Assembly (NCBI GenBank): GCA_001566295.1
Contig: KQ964245.1
Coordinates: 3,973,524 to 4,037,523, forward strand
DNA length: 64,000 nucleotides
Direction of reading: 5' to 3'
Origin: Microdochium bolleyi
Taxonomy: Eukaryota; Ascomycota; Sordariomycetes; Xylariales; Microdochiaceae
Shown here: positions 23,003-32,584 of the stretch, piece by piece
How the letters are laid out: the number at the start of each line of letters is the position of its first letter
Numbering within the stretch: position 1 is the stretch's first letter
Notes under the pieces: generated by a model
Databases searched by the model: none
Told to the model about the DNA's origin: nothing
The model's input: the letters and a program-made list of their open reading frames with translations, nothing else
Position numbers and translations under genes: made by a program

Positions 23003-24602
23003 ATGGCGTCACCCTCCAGTTCTCTCCAGGCACCACATTCCGGACGGTCATCTACGTCACAACACCACCATCAGCACGACTTCGCCGCCGACTCTATACC
23101 CGTCGAGACACTCGTGCAATACCTGCTGGATGCGAAGCGATCACTGTCCTCTATCGGCCTCGTGCTCCGTGCCAACGAGCTCGTTCATAATGCTCGCGTC
23201 GCCCACGAAGAGTCCGTCATTCTGGCGGCGCAATCTAGTTTCCTGCGCCGCGGTATCAGCGATCAGGTTCGCATCCTCCTGCGCATCCGCAAATCCATGA
23301 TCCGGACCTACGACAGCGGCAAGCGCGAGTTCAAGCTCGTCATCAAGTCCCTGGACGCATCCAACTCCCGGCTCGAAGAGACAATGTCCGTTCTCCGCAA
23401 GCGCATCGTCGACAAGGCCTTCAGACCCCCTGGTGAGGAGCCTCGTGACCTGCTTGACTTTGTGGATGAAGCTCAGGTCGATGCCATGAGAGACGCCCTC
23501 AAGGAGAACATTGCAGCACTGCAGGTAGGACCTGCCCTACCCCCCACTCCCGCCGCTGACGCGGTTGCTAACAGAACTCAATGCGTGGTAGAGCACGCAA
23601 ACTTCCTTCGATGGCGATTTACTTCGACTCGAGACCGACCTACGAAACCTCAGCAAAGCTTTGGCCCCAATACCCGCGGCAGAATCACCATCCGCATCCG
23701 CAGATCAGCAGTCGCTTCTTCATCTGCTCGAGTCGATGGTCAACAATTCCCATGCGATGGCTGAGCTGCTTGCGTCACTCACCAAGCATTTCGACCTCTG
23801 CGTCACAGCAGTTCGGACGACCGACGGAGGCGCGGATTTGGCCCGGATAAAAGCTGCTGAGGCATCAGCATCGCAGGGCGGCACTGAAGACGTATCGATA
23901 TCAGGGGTCATTGCCGACCAGGAGAGTCATATGGCAGGCCAGCTTGAGAACATGACACACGAAGACAGGGCACAAATGCTTGAAGTACTTGTCCAGGATG
24001 CCTCGGAGGTAGAGGATGTCTTGCAAGAATTGACTGAAAGAATCCACGAAATGGAGGCCGAGGCGGCACAGCTCGATGAACAAACGAATCGCGTAAAAGC
24101 AACGTATATGGCAACACTGGAAGGCTTCAAAGTGCTCGAAGAGATCGGGTCTCGCCTCAGCAGCTATGTGGCTGCTGAGACAGAGTTCCGACATCGATGG
24201 GTAGAAGAGCACAACACCATCGAAGACAAGATGGAGGAGATGGGACAGCTGCAGGCCTTCTACGAAACGTATGCCGGTTCGTATGATGGGCTTATCCTCG
24301 AAGTCGAGAGACGCAGAGCCCTCGAGGACAAAGTCCTGTCCATATGGAAGAAGGCCAAAGACAGTATCGACAAAGTCGTCGCAGAAGATCGACACCAGCG
24401 AGAGTATTTCCGTCATGAGGTGGCTGAGTACATTCCCACTGATCTCTGGCCTGGCATGGATGCGCCTATGCGAGAATGGAGGCTCGTTCCGGCCACTGGC
24501 AACGATTCGCATTCTCCCGAGGCACTAGTTGGAAGCACGCCCAGCATCGATCGTGGCCAGATACAAGCTGCTGCCATGAGGCTTGGCCGTGGCACGCGAT
24601 GA
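23003..24602 (+). CDS. atg17: Autophagy scaffold protein Atg17
   Basis: Two exons, 23003-23524 and 23592-24602, split by a 67-base phase-0 intron (GTAGGA...TAG), encode 510 residues. The text follows fungal Atg17: an early VETLVQYLLDAKRSLSSIGL, LRANELVHNARVAHEESVIL and FLRRGISDQVRILLRIRKSM, and a C-terminal segment with WVEEHNTIEDKMEEMGQLQA, FYETYAGSYDGLILEVERRR and YIPTDLWPGMDAP. Atg17 is a long curved coiled-coil dimer that assembles the Atg1 kinase complex at the pre-autophagosomal structure with Atg13, Atg29 and Atg31. Nearly the whole protein is helical and heptad-rich, with no membrane segment. An in-frame extension upstream lacks a good ATG, so MASPSSS at 23003 is taken as the start. 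It is convergent with the glutathione transferase gene. Confidence 0.94.
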
Positions 24603-24857
24603 TCTTTCTTCTCATGCATTTTTCTTTTCCAATTCTTTTTTCCGCTTATGAGGTTCATGAACATTGTACCAGGTGTCCGGAGTCTGTCCTGTTTCTCTAT
24701 ACATCTCCACTCTCGAGTATGACATGCTCGTCTGCACGATTTCATGCTGTCTGGTGCTTGGCGCGAGGAGTTTTGGGATGGATGCCTTTCATATTTCAAT
24801 TTTACCATCAAGATATTTCCATCATTTCTGTTCAAGCTTCTGTAGTCATACTATTCA

Positions 24858-25668
24858 CTACTTCGCAGCAGCCTTGATCTTGGCGTACGCAGCCTTGACC
24901 GGCTCGAGCTCGGTCATCATCTTTGCCCACTTGGCCAGCAGCGGGTACGGCTGCATGTCGATGCCGGAGAAAGCGGCTTGGTGGATCCATCCCTCGTAGT
25001 GCAGGTCGACAGCGGTGACGCCACCAGGCAAGATGCTGGCGCCGTCCGTCTTGGCGAGCTGTTTCTCGAGGAGGCCACAGTAGTGGTTTACCTGCCCGAC
25101 GTAGCGGTTCAGGGCGTTCTCGTTCGGTGTGCCGTTGTAGTGTCTGTACCGTCATGTGTCAGAATACCAATTGTTCCGAGGTATGAACCTGGATGGAAAT
25201 GGACGGAAGTGCTCACCTGAACCAGTTCGTTTGCCCCATCATCGGCCCAACAGTCGTCAGGAGCAGATACTCCCACTTCTCGAAGTCCACCCTGTCCTGC
25301 TCGGACAGCTTGTCGCTGCCCGTCTCGCCCTTTGCGTTCCGGGGCCCCAGGATCTTGCCATCGCCATCGTACACGCGGCGAAGGTAGTTCATGCACGCGC
25401 CGCTCTCCCAGCTGATGACGGGCTTACCCCCGTCCACGGTGACGTTGGGATCCTCGAGGGCCGGGACGCGCCCGTTCTCGCTGATGGTCGTGAGGAACGT
25501 GGGCCCCTTGAGGCCGGTGGCAGGGTCGTCGCTGAAGTCCCAGACCTTGACGGTGTAGGGCAGCGAGAGGTATTCGAGGGCCGAGGCGATCTTGAACGGG
25601 TTCGGGCCCCCCGAGTGGGCGTGCAGGGTCAGGGGCTTGAGGTCGGTGCGCTGGGTGGACGGCGACAT
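24858..25668 (-). CDS. Ure2-like glutathione S-transferase
   Basis: Two exons, 25668-25217 and 25143-24858, joined across a GTGAGC...CAG intron, give 245 residues. The N-terminal thioredoxin-like domain contains LTLHAHSGGPNPFKIASALE and NGRVPALEDPN, with a substrate loop before SWESGACMNYLRRVYD, which is the G-site Glu-Ser pair. The all-helical C-terminal domain has GPMMGQTNWFRHYN and ALNRYVGQVNHYCGLLEKQL. Such cytosolic enzymes conjugate glutathione to electrophiles or reduce peroxides and disulfides. The neighbour atg17 is convergent and unrelated. The RiPP precursor gene starts 1.3 kb away on the same strand, so membership of that locus is possible but unproven. Confidence 0.9.
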
Positions 25669-26927
25669 TGCGGCGGTGTTTTTGGATGGTGATGGAGGAT
25701 TTCCTAGGCGTTGGTGAAGCTGTTGGAGGTTGTTCTTGTTGCCGTAAGGAGTTTTGTATCGCACTGCGATGCGCGCTTGTAGTATATCCTTTATGAATCG
25801 TCTATGTTGTGTATATTATGGAAGAGACGGATGCTGTGAAAGACACTGAGACGAATTGCTTCTATTGAGTATCTTAGCGTAAGTACGCGTATCTAAGGTA
25901 GTTTTATAGATCTTCGAGGCACGAGAATTCCATAGTTGATGACCGCTTTACTCCACCTCTCCAACTGTTGGAGACGTTTCGACCTACCCCAGGTCTCCAA
26001 GACTCGGGAAAATGTGACGCCATTTGTAAGCTCGCTTTCCCGCCTTCTCCACAACTCCGGGTGGAGGAGGGCTTGTACTGGTTTGTAATACTACCGGTAT
26101 CTCATCTTACCGGGGAAGGAGGCCGGGGGGGGGGGGGGGGTTCGCGTGGTCGCCTTCTCTAAAAACGGCTGCAACGTGTCGTTTCTGAGATATGTCAAGG
26201 AAGAGTCAATACTCGAGGATCTCTATCTACTGTCACGATTTGAAGAAGACATAGGAGTATGCGGTTGTCCCTGGCCTTGCAGGCTTCGTCAAGAATTGGA
26301 GTGGCAAGCTGTCGAAAGCTAAAACCTCCCGCTGAAGTCATTGTGGATGTGGGGCAGGGGCGGAAAACTCGGGGTCAACATTGTCCCTGGTTTGGAGTAC
26401 AGGGACTGTGCTGACAATTTGTTGTTGCCGTGTTGTAGTATCTGTCGTGTTATGGTTTCACTTTGTGTGGATCCATGAGCAAGATATTTGAATCTTGTTG
26501 CTCCCAAGCTGGCTTGAGACGGGAGGTGGTTGATGAACTCGAATGGGGTGGTAGGGGTAGTGACATGTTCAATGAGACGGATGCGGAGAAACCATCGCCC
26601 TGAATCACAAGACAAGGAGTTAGGCATTTTCTTCTGAACAACGAGAGAAAGAGGAGAGAAGTGTTCAATCAAGCTTTGTATTGAATAATCAACACATAAT
26701 GCCAAGTAAAGTTAATTGATTTCCATGCTTGAAATGGGCAGGTCCTCCATTGAAACTGTTTACAGTCCCCTGACTGAGTCTTCTCCAAGTGCTGCGGTTG
26801 TCCAGAATTGAGTTGCGTGCGAAGACTGCTCGTGATGCTGCTGCCAAGATAGAGCCTGCTCATATGTCTCCATCATCCCCTCGATTAGGTATATCGCGAG
26901 CTTGATGGAGACCACTAGCTTCTGAAC
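25669..26927. other. Intergenic with a 16-base G tract
   Basis: About 1.25 kb of moderately AT-richer DNA upstream of the glutathione transferase gene and downstream of the RiPP precursor gene. A run of 16 G occupies 26125-26140. The short frames are not supported by domains or splice structure. Confidence 0.5.
26125..26140. repeat. 16-base G homopolymer
   Basis: Sixteen consecutive G in the intergenic region between the glutathione transferase and RiPP precursor genes. Prone to slippage and sequencing error. Confidence 0.9.
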
Positions 26928-27251
26928 TTAGTACGAGTTGACGGCCTTGATGACGATGCCGTCCTTGGCCAGGTCCGAGGCGACCTCGGCCTCCCTCTTG
27001 TACGCGTTGACGGCCTTGATGTAGATGGTGTCCTTGACCAGGTCCGAGGCCTCAGCCTCGGGTTCACGCTTATACGAGTTGACGGCCTTGATGACAATGC
27101 CGTCCTTGGCCAGGTCTGAGACAGCCTCGGCGTCCCGCTTGTAGGTGTTGGCGGACTTGATGTAGATGGTGTTGGCGTAGTCCTCGGCAGCGGGGGCGGC
27201 GGTGACGCCGATGGCGCCGAGGGCGAGGAGAGTGACGGCGGAGAACTTCAT
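26928..27251 (-). CDS. Kex2-processed repeat precursor peptide (putative dikaritin/KexRiP precursor)
   Basis: A 107-residue intronless secreted precursor. Residues 1-19 (MKFSAVTLLALGAIGVTAA) are a clear signal peptide. Lys-Arg kexin sites at 38-39, 61-62 and 85-86 divide the rest into four peptides. Those after a KR begin with DAEA, EPEAEA or EAEV, typical Ste13-type dipeptide-trimming spacers, and all end in Tyr. The cores alternate: IYIKSANTY, IVIKAVNSY, IYIKAVNAY, IVIKAVNSY, with the lead SDLAKDG or SDLVKDT in units 2-4. This is the architecture of ustiloxin/phomopsin-type and other kexin-processed ribosomal peptides. A UstYa-family oxidase is the next gene, divergently transcribed. The frame is open upstream to 27377 without a better ATG. 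Alternatives are a pheromone-like or repeat-containing secreted effector; the cores do not resemble the Cys/Trp-containing alpha-factor of Sordariomycetes. Confidence 0.82.
   Translation of the reverse strand: MKFSAVTLLALGAIGVTAAPAAEDYANTIYIKSANTYKRDAEAVSDLAKDGIVIKAVNSYKREPEAEASDLVKDTIYIKAVNAYKREAEVASDLAKDGIVIKAVNSY
26931..27119 (-). repeat. Tandem coding repeats of the precursor peptide
   Basis: Three near-identical coding units start at Ser45, Ser69 and Ser92, spaced 72 and 69 bases apart. A shorter, more divergent unit precedes them at about residues 23-39. At DNA level the complement of the stretch encoding KAVNSY/KAVNAY recurs near 26931, 27003 and 27073. The third and first copies (IVIK type) are closest to each other, which suggests duplication of a two-unit block. 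Confidence 0.85.
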
Positions 27252-28360
27252 TGTGAATGTAGATGAAAGGACTATGGGTGACGAGTGAGGTCGACAAGTG
27301 TGCTGAGGTTTCAGGTTGTGCTGAGGTATGGTATAAAAGGAGGACACAAGCACATCAACCAAGGCTGAAGGGGACACACAGCCATATATGCCGATTGCCC
27401 GTCCGCCCTTTCGTGTATATGAAGGAGTCCTGCATCCATCCTAGAGCCATGCAACTGGGTAGTCGAGCAATCATGCAGCCCACTGGAACAACCTTTAGCC
27501 ATTCGATCCGGCTCGGGTGTGCCGATGGAGATAGCGGCCGAGAGCAGGGTAATTTCGCCTCCGTGACTGTGTGAAGACGGGGGTGAGGTGTACGCACTCG
27601 ACGATAAGGCTTCGCTGCTCCGCAACACGAGCTTTGGAGGTGATATGTGACTTCTTCATCAGGCAGGTGCTTGGAGTAGTATGCTAGTGATAGTGCTGAC
27701 TCCCCATCTACTAGTCGGATCCGATCCAAGGCCAAACGGCTGTAGTTCCCGTAGTCAAGCTTCAACAAGCTTTAGCTTAGCAAGACTCGGCCGGTAGGGA
27801 TCGCAGGTCCCCATTGGCAGGGATCAACAGACAGCCCTTCGGGGACCTCAACCCACGCTTCGGGCATCACTTTTGCAGATTGAGTAACCGGAAAGGGGAG
27901 GTGCTCGATTGTCAGTAAGTCATGACCAAGACCGCTCGGCCAATGACCACGGCGAGTGTCGAGTGACCATGCAGGCCTTTGCTGTCGTCAGCAGACCGGC
28001 CTCGTGGGGAAGCGGCCCCGCGCAATATTCGAGCCATGGGTACACTCCTCGTGTCGGAGGCGTCGGAGTTATCATAGGGTGACATGGTTGAGACACCCTG
28101 TCGTATTGACCATGGGGGTTCTTGTTGAAGGCTTGTTGAGATGGTCGAGATTGGCACTCCTCGCTTCGTGTGCATGTTTGCAGCAAAACACCGGCTCGGA
28201 ATCTTGTCACTTTCTACATTGGCACGTTAACTCTCTCATATATTGTATCTTTACGACTTTTGGCTAAGACGCGATAGCCAGTCTGCACATAATGACTATC
28301 CGGCATTTGTCTGCGAACGAATCCTAGTTTGACGTATACCTCAAAAGACCCGAGTCAACA
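27252..28360. promoter_or_regulatory. Shared divergent promoter of the precursor and UstYa genes
   Basis: A 1.1 kb intergenic region between two divergently transcribed genes, a common arrangement for co-regulated fungal biosynthetic genes. A perfect palindrome TCGGATCCGA at 27715-27724 contains CGG-AT-CCG, an everted/inverted CGG arrangement of the kind bound by Zn2Cys6 dimers. A TATAAAAG string lies at 27332-27339, on the strand opposite the precursor. No coding sequence is supported in between. Confidence 0.45.
27715..27724. promoter_or_regulatory. CGG-AT-CCG palindrome in the RiPP divergent promoter
   Basis: A perfect ten-base palindrome TCGGATCCGA roughly midway between the precursor and UstYa start codons. 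CGG half-sites in inverted orientation are the classical targets of Zn2Cys6 dimers. Binding is not shown, and the site also reads as a BamHI-type sequence that can occur by chance. Confidence 0.3.
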
Positions 28361-29598
28361 ATGTGGCCTAAGTCAACCTCGTACGAGAGCTTGCCTCAGT
28401 CCGAGACCTCGACAACGAGACCGCAGGTTTCAAGATCGATCCTATCAGGATTTTCATCTCGACATGTATCATCTTGGTCAAAAACGACGGCAACGCTGGC
28501 GCTCACGAACACCGTAACTCTTCTCGCTCTGTTTGCTAGCATGAGATCAAGAAGTTTCCCATCCGACACCGCCTGCGCACAGAAGCTTTCGACAGCGTGT
28601 GAGTGTATATGGCCAAGCATCAAAACGCGCCTCAAGTCTGCAAAGACAGTAGAGGGCAATGAAAGTACAGGCTGACTCCCCAGAAACAGCACCCGCCCTC
28701 GAAGCCGTCCAGTACCTCCCGCCATCGCACTATAAAGCCGAGTTCAGACAGACGAACCCGTGGCGCGCCAGGCCCGGCGAGCACTCGGACGCCGTCGACC
28801 TCGCGTGGTACCAGATCGAGCTGGGCGCCGGCGGGATCCGGCTCACGGAGCAGGAGGTCCTCGCGCTGAACTACACCGAGGAGATGATCAATGACCCGGC
28901 GCGGCCGCTGCATAGAGTGCCCGAGGAGCACGGAGGGGGTTATCTGGCTATGCTGGAGGTGTTCCATCTGCTGCACTGTCTTGTGAGTTGCCGATCCTGT
29001 TCCACACGAGGCAGTTTGCCGGGAACTCACACTGAATTTCGCATTGTGCAATGATGGTTAGAACACTCTGAGGATGGGGCTGTTCTACAACTACGACAAG
29101 TATTACAAGCACATGGATGAGGGAGTGCACGACGAGAACATCTACACGCACTTCGGTATGTCTTCCTACCGGCGTCTAATCGCCCCCATACATCCCCCCC
29201 CCCCCCCCCCCCCTTTATACCTTGATACAGGTTCATCCAGTACGACAAACTTGCCCTCACTGACCTTTCAACTCCCGCTCTGTTCTCCCCGATCCGCAGA
29301 CCACTGCATAGACATGCTCCGCCTCCAGCTCACCTGCACCGCCGACGTCACGCCCGCGCTGTTCTACGACGCCCTCGACAACCCGCTGCGCCGCGACGGC
29401 CTGCCGGACTGGTCCTCGCAGCACACGTGCCGCGACTTCGACGCGGTCCTGGACTGGAACAAGAATGGGCCCCGCGCGGTCCGGTGGAGGGACGCCGGGG
29501 CGAACCCGGCGTGGGACCCGAGCCTCGAGGGCGCGGATCCGCCGTTCCCGGCGGAGAAGGAGAGTGGTGGTGGCGGCAGCGGGCACCATCATGGCTGA
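28361..29598 (+). CDS. UstYa-family (DUF3328) oxidase
   Basis: Four exons: 28361-28598, 28690-28982, 29062-29155 and 29300-29598, encoding 307 residues with the frame kept. The first junction (GTGAGT...ACAG) joins KLSTA to SPALEAVQY, exactly the conserved start of the lumenal UstYa domain. One membrane helix lies at about 42-61 after a Ser/Thr-rich cytosolic tail, making a type II membrane protein. The two family-defining HXXHC motifs are present: HLLHC at 172-176 and HFDHC at 207-211, followed by IDMLRLQLTC. UstYa enzymes catalyse oxidative macrocyclisation or related oxidation of ribosomal core peptides (ustiloxin, phomopsin, asperipin, cyclochlorotine). The repeat precursor gene lies 1.1 kb away, divergent. 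Intron 3 carries a run of 20 C. The C-terminus ends in a Gly/His-rich tail. Confidence 0.92.
29194..29213. repeat. 20-base C homopolymer in intron 3 of the UstYa gene
   Basis: Twenty consecutive C lie within the 144-base third intron (29156-29299) of the UstYa gene. Such tracts are slippage-prone and hard to sequence, so the exact length may be uncertain. It does not touch the coding frame. Confidence 0.9.
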
Positions 29599-29789
29599 AT
29601 ACTCATTGGTTGTTGTTGTGCCATGCGGGTGCTGTCTACTCTCTCTTACCGGTTGGTACTGCCTTAGATAGCGGAGCGAGGATGATGTTCCAGAGATGCA
29701 TCACTCCAATACCACGCTTAAAACACGAGGATTCCATCTAGAGTGTCTACACGTTAGTGACACGTTATTCCCTCCCTAAACGTAAACGC

Positions 29790-29884
29790 CCAGCTTTGTG
29801 TCTTCCTTTGCGCTCCGTGCAGGGACCAACATCTCGACGGATCACCCCGTCCTTGCCTCACCGCTACGTCCAGCACCGGCCCCC
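29790..29884 (-). pseudogene. Possible eroded ankyrin-like tail beyond the stop of the ankyrin gene
   Basis: Downstream of the stop at 29885, other minus-strand frames read RGPVLDVAVRQG, then (frame shifted) SVEMLV, then (back in the first frame) HGAQRKTQ. Together this resembles one more ankyrin repeat of the form GxPVLDVAVRxG...VEMLVxHGA. The resemblance would need several small indels. I infer that the C-terminus of the adjacent gene has decayed, or that the sequence has errors. Confidence 0.35.
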
Positions 29885-30970
29885 TCAGGCGAATCGTGCG
29901 CCAGTGGTTGAGTCCGCATCGGCTCCATGCTCCACCAGCCACGCGGTCCGACGGGGCTGGCGCTGCATCACGGCGCTCTCCAGGAGATACTCGAGAGGTG
30001 GCGCGGGGAGCGTCCCATCTGCCATGGGTTCGCGCCAGCGCTTCCTGACGTGTTCTCCCGCCGCTCGGGTGTCCAGGTCTCTGGCCTCCGTCTCGGTGCT
30101 GCCGTGAGCGGTGCCGTGCTGAGAGATAGATATGTACCGCTTCTCGCATGCCGCCCAGAGGAAGTCAAGCCAGAACACATTATCATCATCATCAACCTCA
30201 TCACCACCATCGTCGTCCTCGTCATCATGATGTCTTGTCCCACCTTTGTCCCCAGCACCCGCTGGGCTGCCTTCCTCGTCGCCGTGAAACACCAGTGAAG
30301 TGTTGTACAGCGCCTGACCGTCCAGCGGCTCGGCGCCGTACTCAAGCAGCAGCCGCGCCAGGGCCTCGGCCTGGGGGTGGGCGGGCTGCCCGGCCTCGCC
30401 GCCGCCAATGACACCCGTCAGGGCGTGGAAGTTGGCCGCGTCGCCCCTCAGAGCACCCCCGCTGGGATCAGCGCCGGCTTCGAGGAGGAGCTTCGCGATC
30501 ACGAGGGCCGGAGTGTCTTCTAGATCTGCCTCGTCCTCCCCGTCGTTCCTGCCGGTCTGAGCAGACGCACGCCGACGGGGACCAGCAGGAGGTGGCAGCC
30601 GCCTGTAGGCGAGCCGCATCAGGGGCTGCCAGCCATCAAAGGGATGCGTGTCCGTCGCGGCCGCACTGGAGGCCGCGGTGCTGGCACTGGGAGTATCGCT
30701 TCCAATCCCGGCGGCGACGGAGGAGGAGGAGAGAAAGTGCCGGACAAGCTCGACGTCGTGGGCCGCGACGGCCGTGTGGATGCTGTCGCGCGCAATGGCC
30801 GGGTCCTCGGCGAGCAGAGCGGCCGCGGTCTGCCTCCGCTCCGCGGAGTCGTGTGGGTACGGCGCGCCCCAGACTGCGGTCCTGGGGTCGATGCTGTAGC
30901 GCAGGACGGAGAGCTCAAGGAAGAGCTCGACTCTCGAGGCGTGGTCGGGAGGGGGCTGGCTGGTGGTCAT
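29885..30970 (-). CDS. Ankyrin-repeat-like protein, probably C-terminally truncated
   Basis: A 361-residue intronless frame starting MTTSQPPPDHASRVELFLEL. Ankyrin-like helices are visible: RDSIHTAVAAHDVELVRHFL at about 65-84, ALVIAKLLLEAGADPSGG near 155-172, AEALARLLLEYGAEPLDG near 205-222, and RTAWLVEHGADADSTTG at the end. A long acidic insert (DDEDDDGGDEVDDDD) and Ala/Ser-rich linkers separate the units. Ankyrin repeats mediate protein-protein contacts, and no catalytic domain is seen. The frame stops in the middle of what should be a repeat, right after GADADSTTG, and repeat-like text continues in other frames. The gene may therefore be truncated or decaying. The function is unknown. Confidence 0.68.
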   Translation of the reverse strand: MTTSQPPPDHASRVELFLELSVLRYSIDPRTAVWGAPYPHDSAERRQTAAALLAEDPAIARDSIHTAVAAHDVELVRHFLSSSSVAAGIGSDTPSASTAASSAAATDTHPFDGWQPLMRLAYRRLPPPAGPRRRASAQTGRNDGEDEADLEDTPALVIAKLLLEAGADPSGGALRGDAANFHALTGVIGGGEAGQPAHPQAEALARLLLEYGAEPLDGQALYNTSLVFHGDEEGSPAGAGDKGGTRHHDDEDDDGGDEVDDDDNVFWLDFLWAACEKRYISISQHGTAHGSTETEARDLDTRAAGEHVRKRWREPMADGTLPAPPLEYLLESAVMQRQPRRTAWLVEHGADADSTTGARFA

Positions 30971-32584
30971 TCTGTACCGCGTAGCAGCGTAGCGGATGGT
31001 TATGGCACTTGGTGGCTGGATCCCCGGCGGCGACTTTGCTCGAGTTGACCAGAACGCTGAGGGTGAGTTGGAGATGCCGTTACCTTCAATAGGGTACGCG
31101 TAGGGTAGCTTACGCCTGGTTTAGGCAGAAGCTGCACCCAAGGCGCTGCATCTCGCGAAGATCCTGAGCACCAGCCGGCGGCCCAAATAACACCTTACCT
31201 GCGCACACGTTCACACTTGATCGTCGCAAAGACAATTCAGGTACGACAATCAAGACTCAGGAGCCATAGCAGCCATGAGATCTATGAGGCGGAGAGGACC
31301 CCAATGCGTATATTGCTGTGTGTGCGCACGAGAGAGGGCCATGAGTGCTCATCTAGCAGTCATGCCGCTATCCAACCGGACCCATTGTGCGTGTTCTCGT
31401 GCATTTTACGAGGGGCAGTGGTGAGTACCTTGAGTACGATATGATTGTGGTCCGTCGACTGCCAGGGGGGTGTGATGCACGTCAGGGTTTATGGCAATGT
31501 GTAAGCGCACGATGCACGGCCGTGTAATTTGAACCGCATTGCGAGTGCGTAACGGAGCAGGTCTGGGCCCCCCCTGGCCTGGCCCTCGGACTGTCGAGCA
31601 GTGACTTCTAAATGCAGTCACTGATGGTAGTGGCGAGATATGCGGATGCGGCTCTATCCGGGCGCTGGAGCACGTCAGAGCTCGGTGATGATTGAGACCA
31701 TGGGCGGTGCCGCACTTCCATCATGATTTCATGCAGGAGCTCGTTCCGCAAATGTGGGGTGTGAGACACACGTGGGAGACCCTTCGCGGTCTACCAGCGC
31801 AGATGAGCTGTGCCATTCTGCCGGATCTCTGGATTGCGCGGTTGGCAGGCTGCTGGGTGGCATTGCATCCCCGACAACAGACGGTACGGTAGGTACTGCG
31901 TAGTACAGTGAACGTCCTGGTAACACTGAGCTTCCGTCGGGTTCGTAGGATACCTAGCACGGAGTCCCCCCGGACAGACTCCGCAGGCTCGGATTGCACC
32001 CTTCGCACGACTCAAGATCCCGAGGATCCGGCTGAGGGGCGCCGGAGATGCGACCTTGGCACCTTCTCAAGCGCCCGGTTGGGCCTAGAACGCGCCTGGA
32101 GAGGGCCCTGGAGGCACGCTTATCTCGCACAAGCGGCCCTGTGGTAGGGCCCGGGCAGGTCCCGAATCCGAGATCCGACCTGGGCGGGCCGCCAATGCGA
32201 GCCTGCTCCTCCACTGCTGCAGTTTGCTCGCTCCGGCGGCTCCAGCCAAGCCCCAGCAGCCTTGGAACTGCCTGGATGGCGGCATCATGGCGTCCCCGGG
32301 CTGACTGATATTGCCAGAGATGGCAGTCCACGCCCGCATTGTCCGTTGCACGACACCCTTCCCGTCCCACATGGCGTTCTGTCCCCTGCTTCCCTCCCCT
32401 TCTTCTGCTCTCGTCCCGATCCGACGCCGTCTGTAAAAAGACAGTCGCGCCGCTGCTTGCTCCTCCTCCGCCCCTCACCTCTGGATCCTCTAGACTTCTT
32501 CGACGACCCCTTCGACGAATTCTCGCCAGACGACTCGACCGACCGACTTCCCGCAACGACGACCAAGCAGCACAGACGTCCACG
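30971..32584. other. Intergenic, no gene recognised
   Basis: About 1.6 kb between divergent genes (ankyrin-like minus, RTA1 plus). The last 250 bases are pyrimidine-rich and probably form the RTA1 leader. The long minus-strand frames near 31.95-33.3 kb are antisense shadows without domains. No RNA gene is recognised. Confidence 0.5.

Noticed and set aside
26928..27251. Precursor gene as the alpha-type mating pheromone
   Set aside because: The repeats lack the Cys/Trp-containing core typical of Sordariomycete alpha-pheromones, and the UstYa neighbour favours a RiPP role.
27263..28267. Short plus-strand frames between the precursor and UstYa genes
   Set aside because: They have no domain, no splice continuity and poor starts; treated as divergent promoter.
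28599..28689. Alternative splice acceptors at CAG (28670) or CCCCAG (28683) in UstYa intron 1
   Set aside because: They give a frameshift or an in-frame stop; only the acceptor before 28690 yields the conserved LSTASPALEAVQY.
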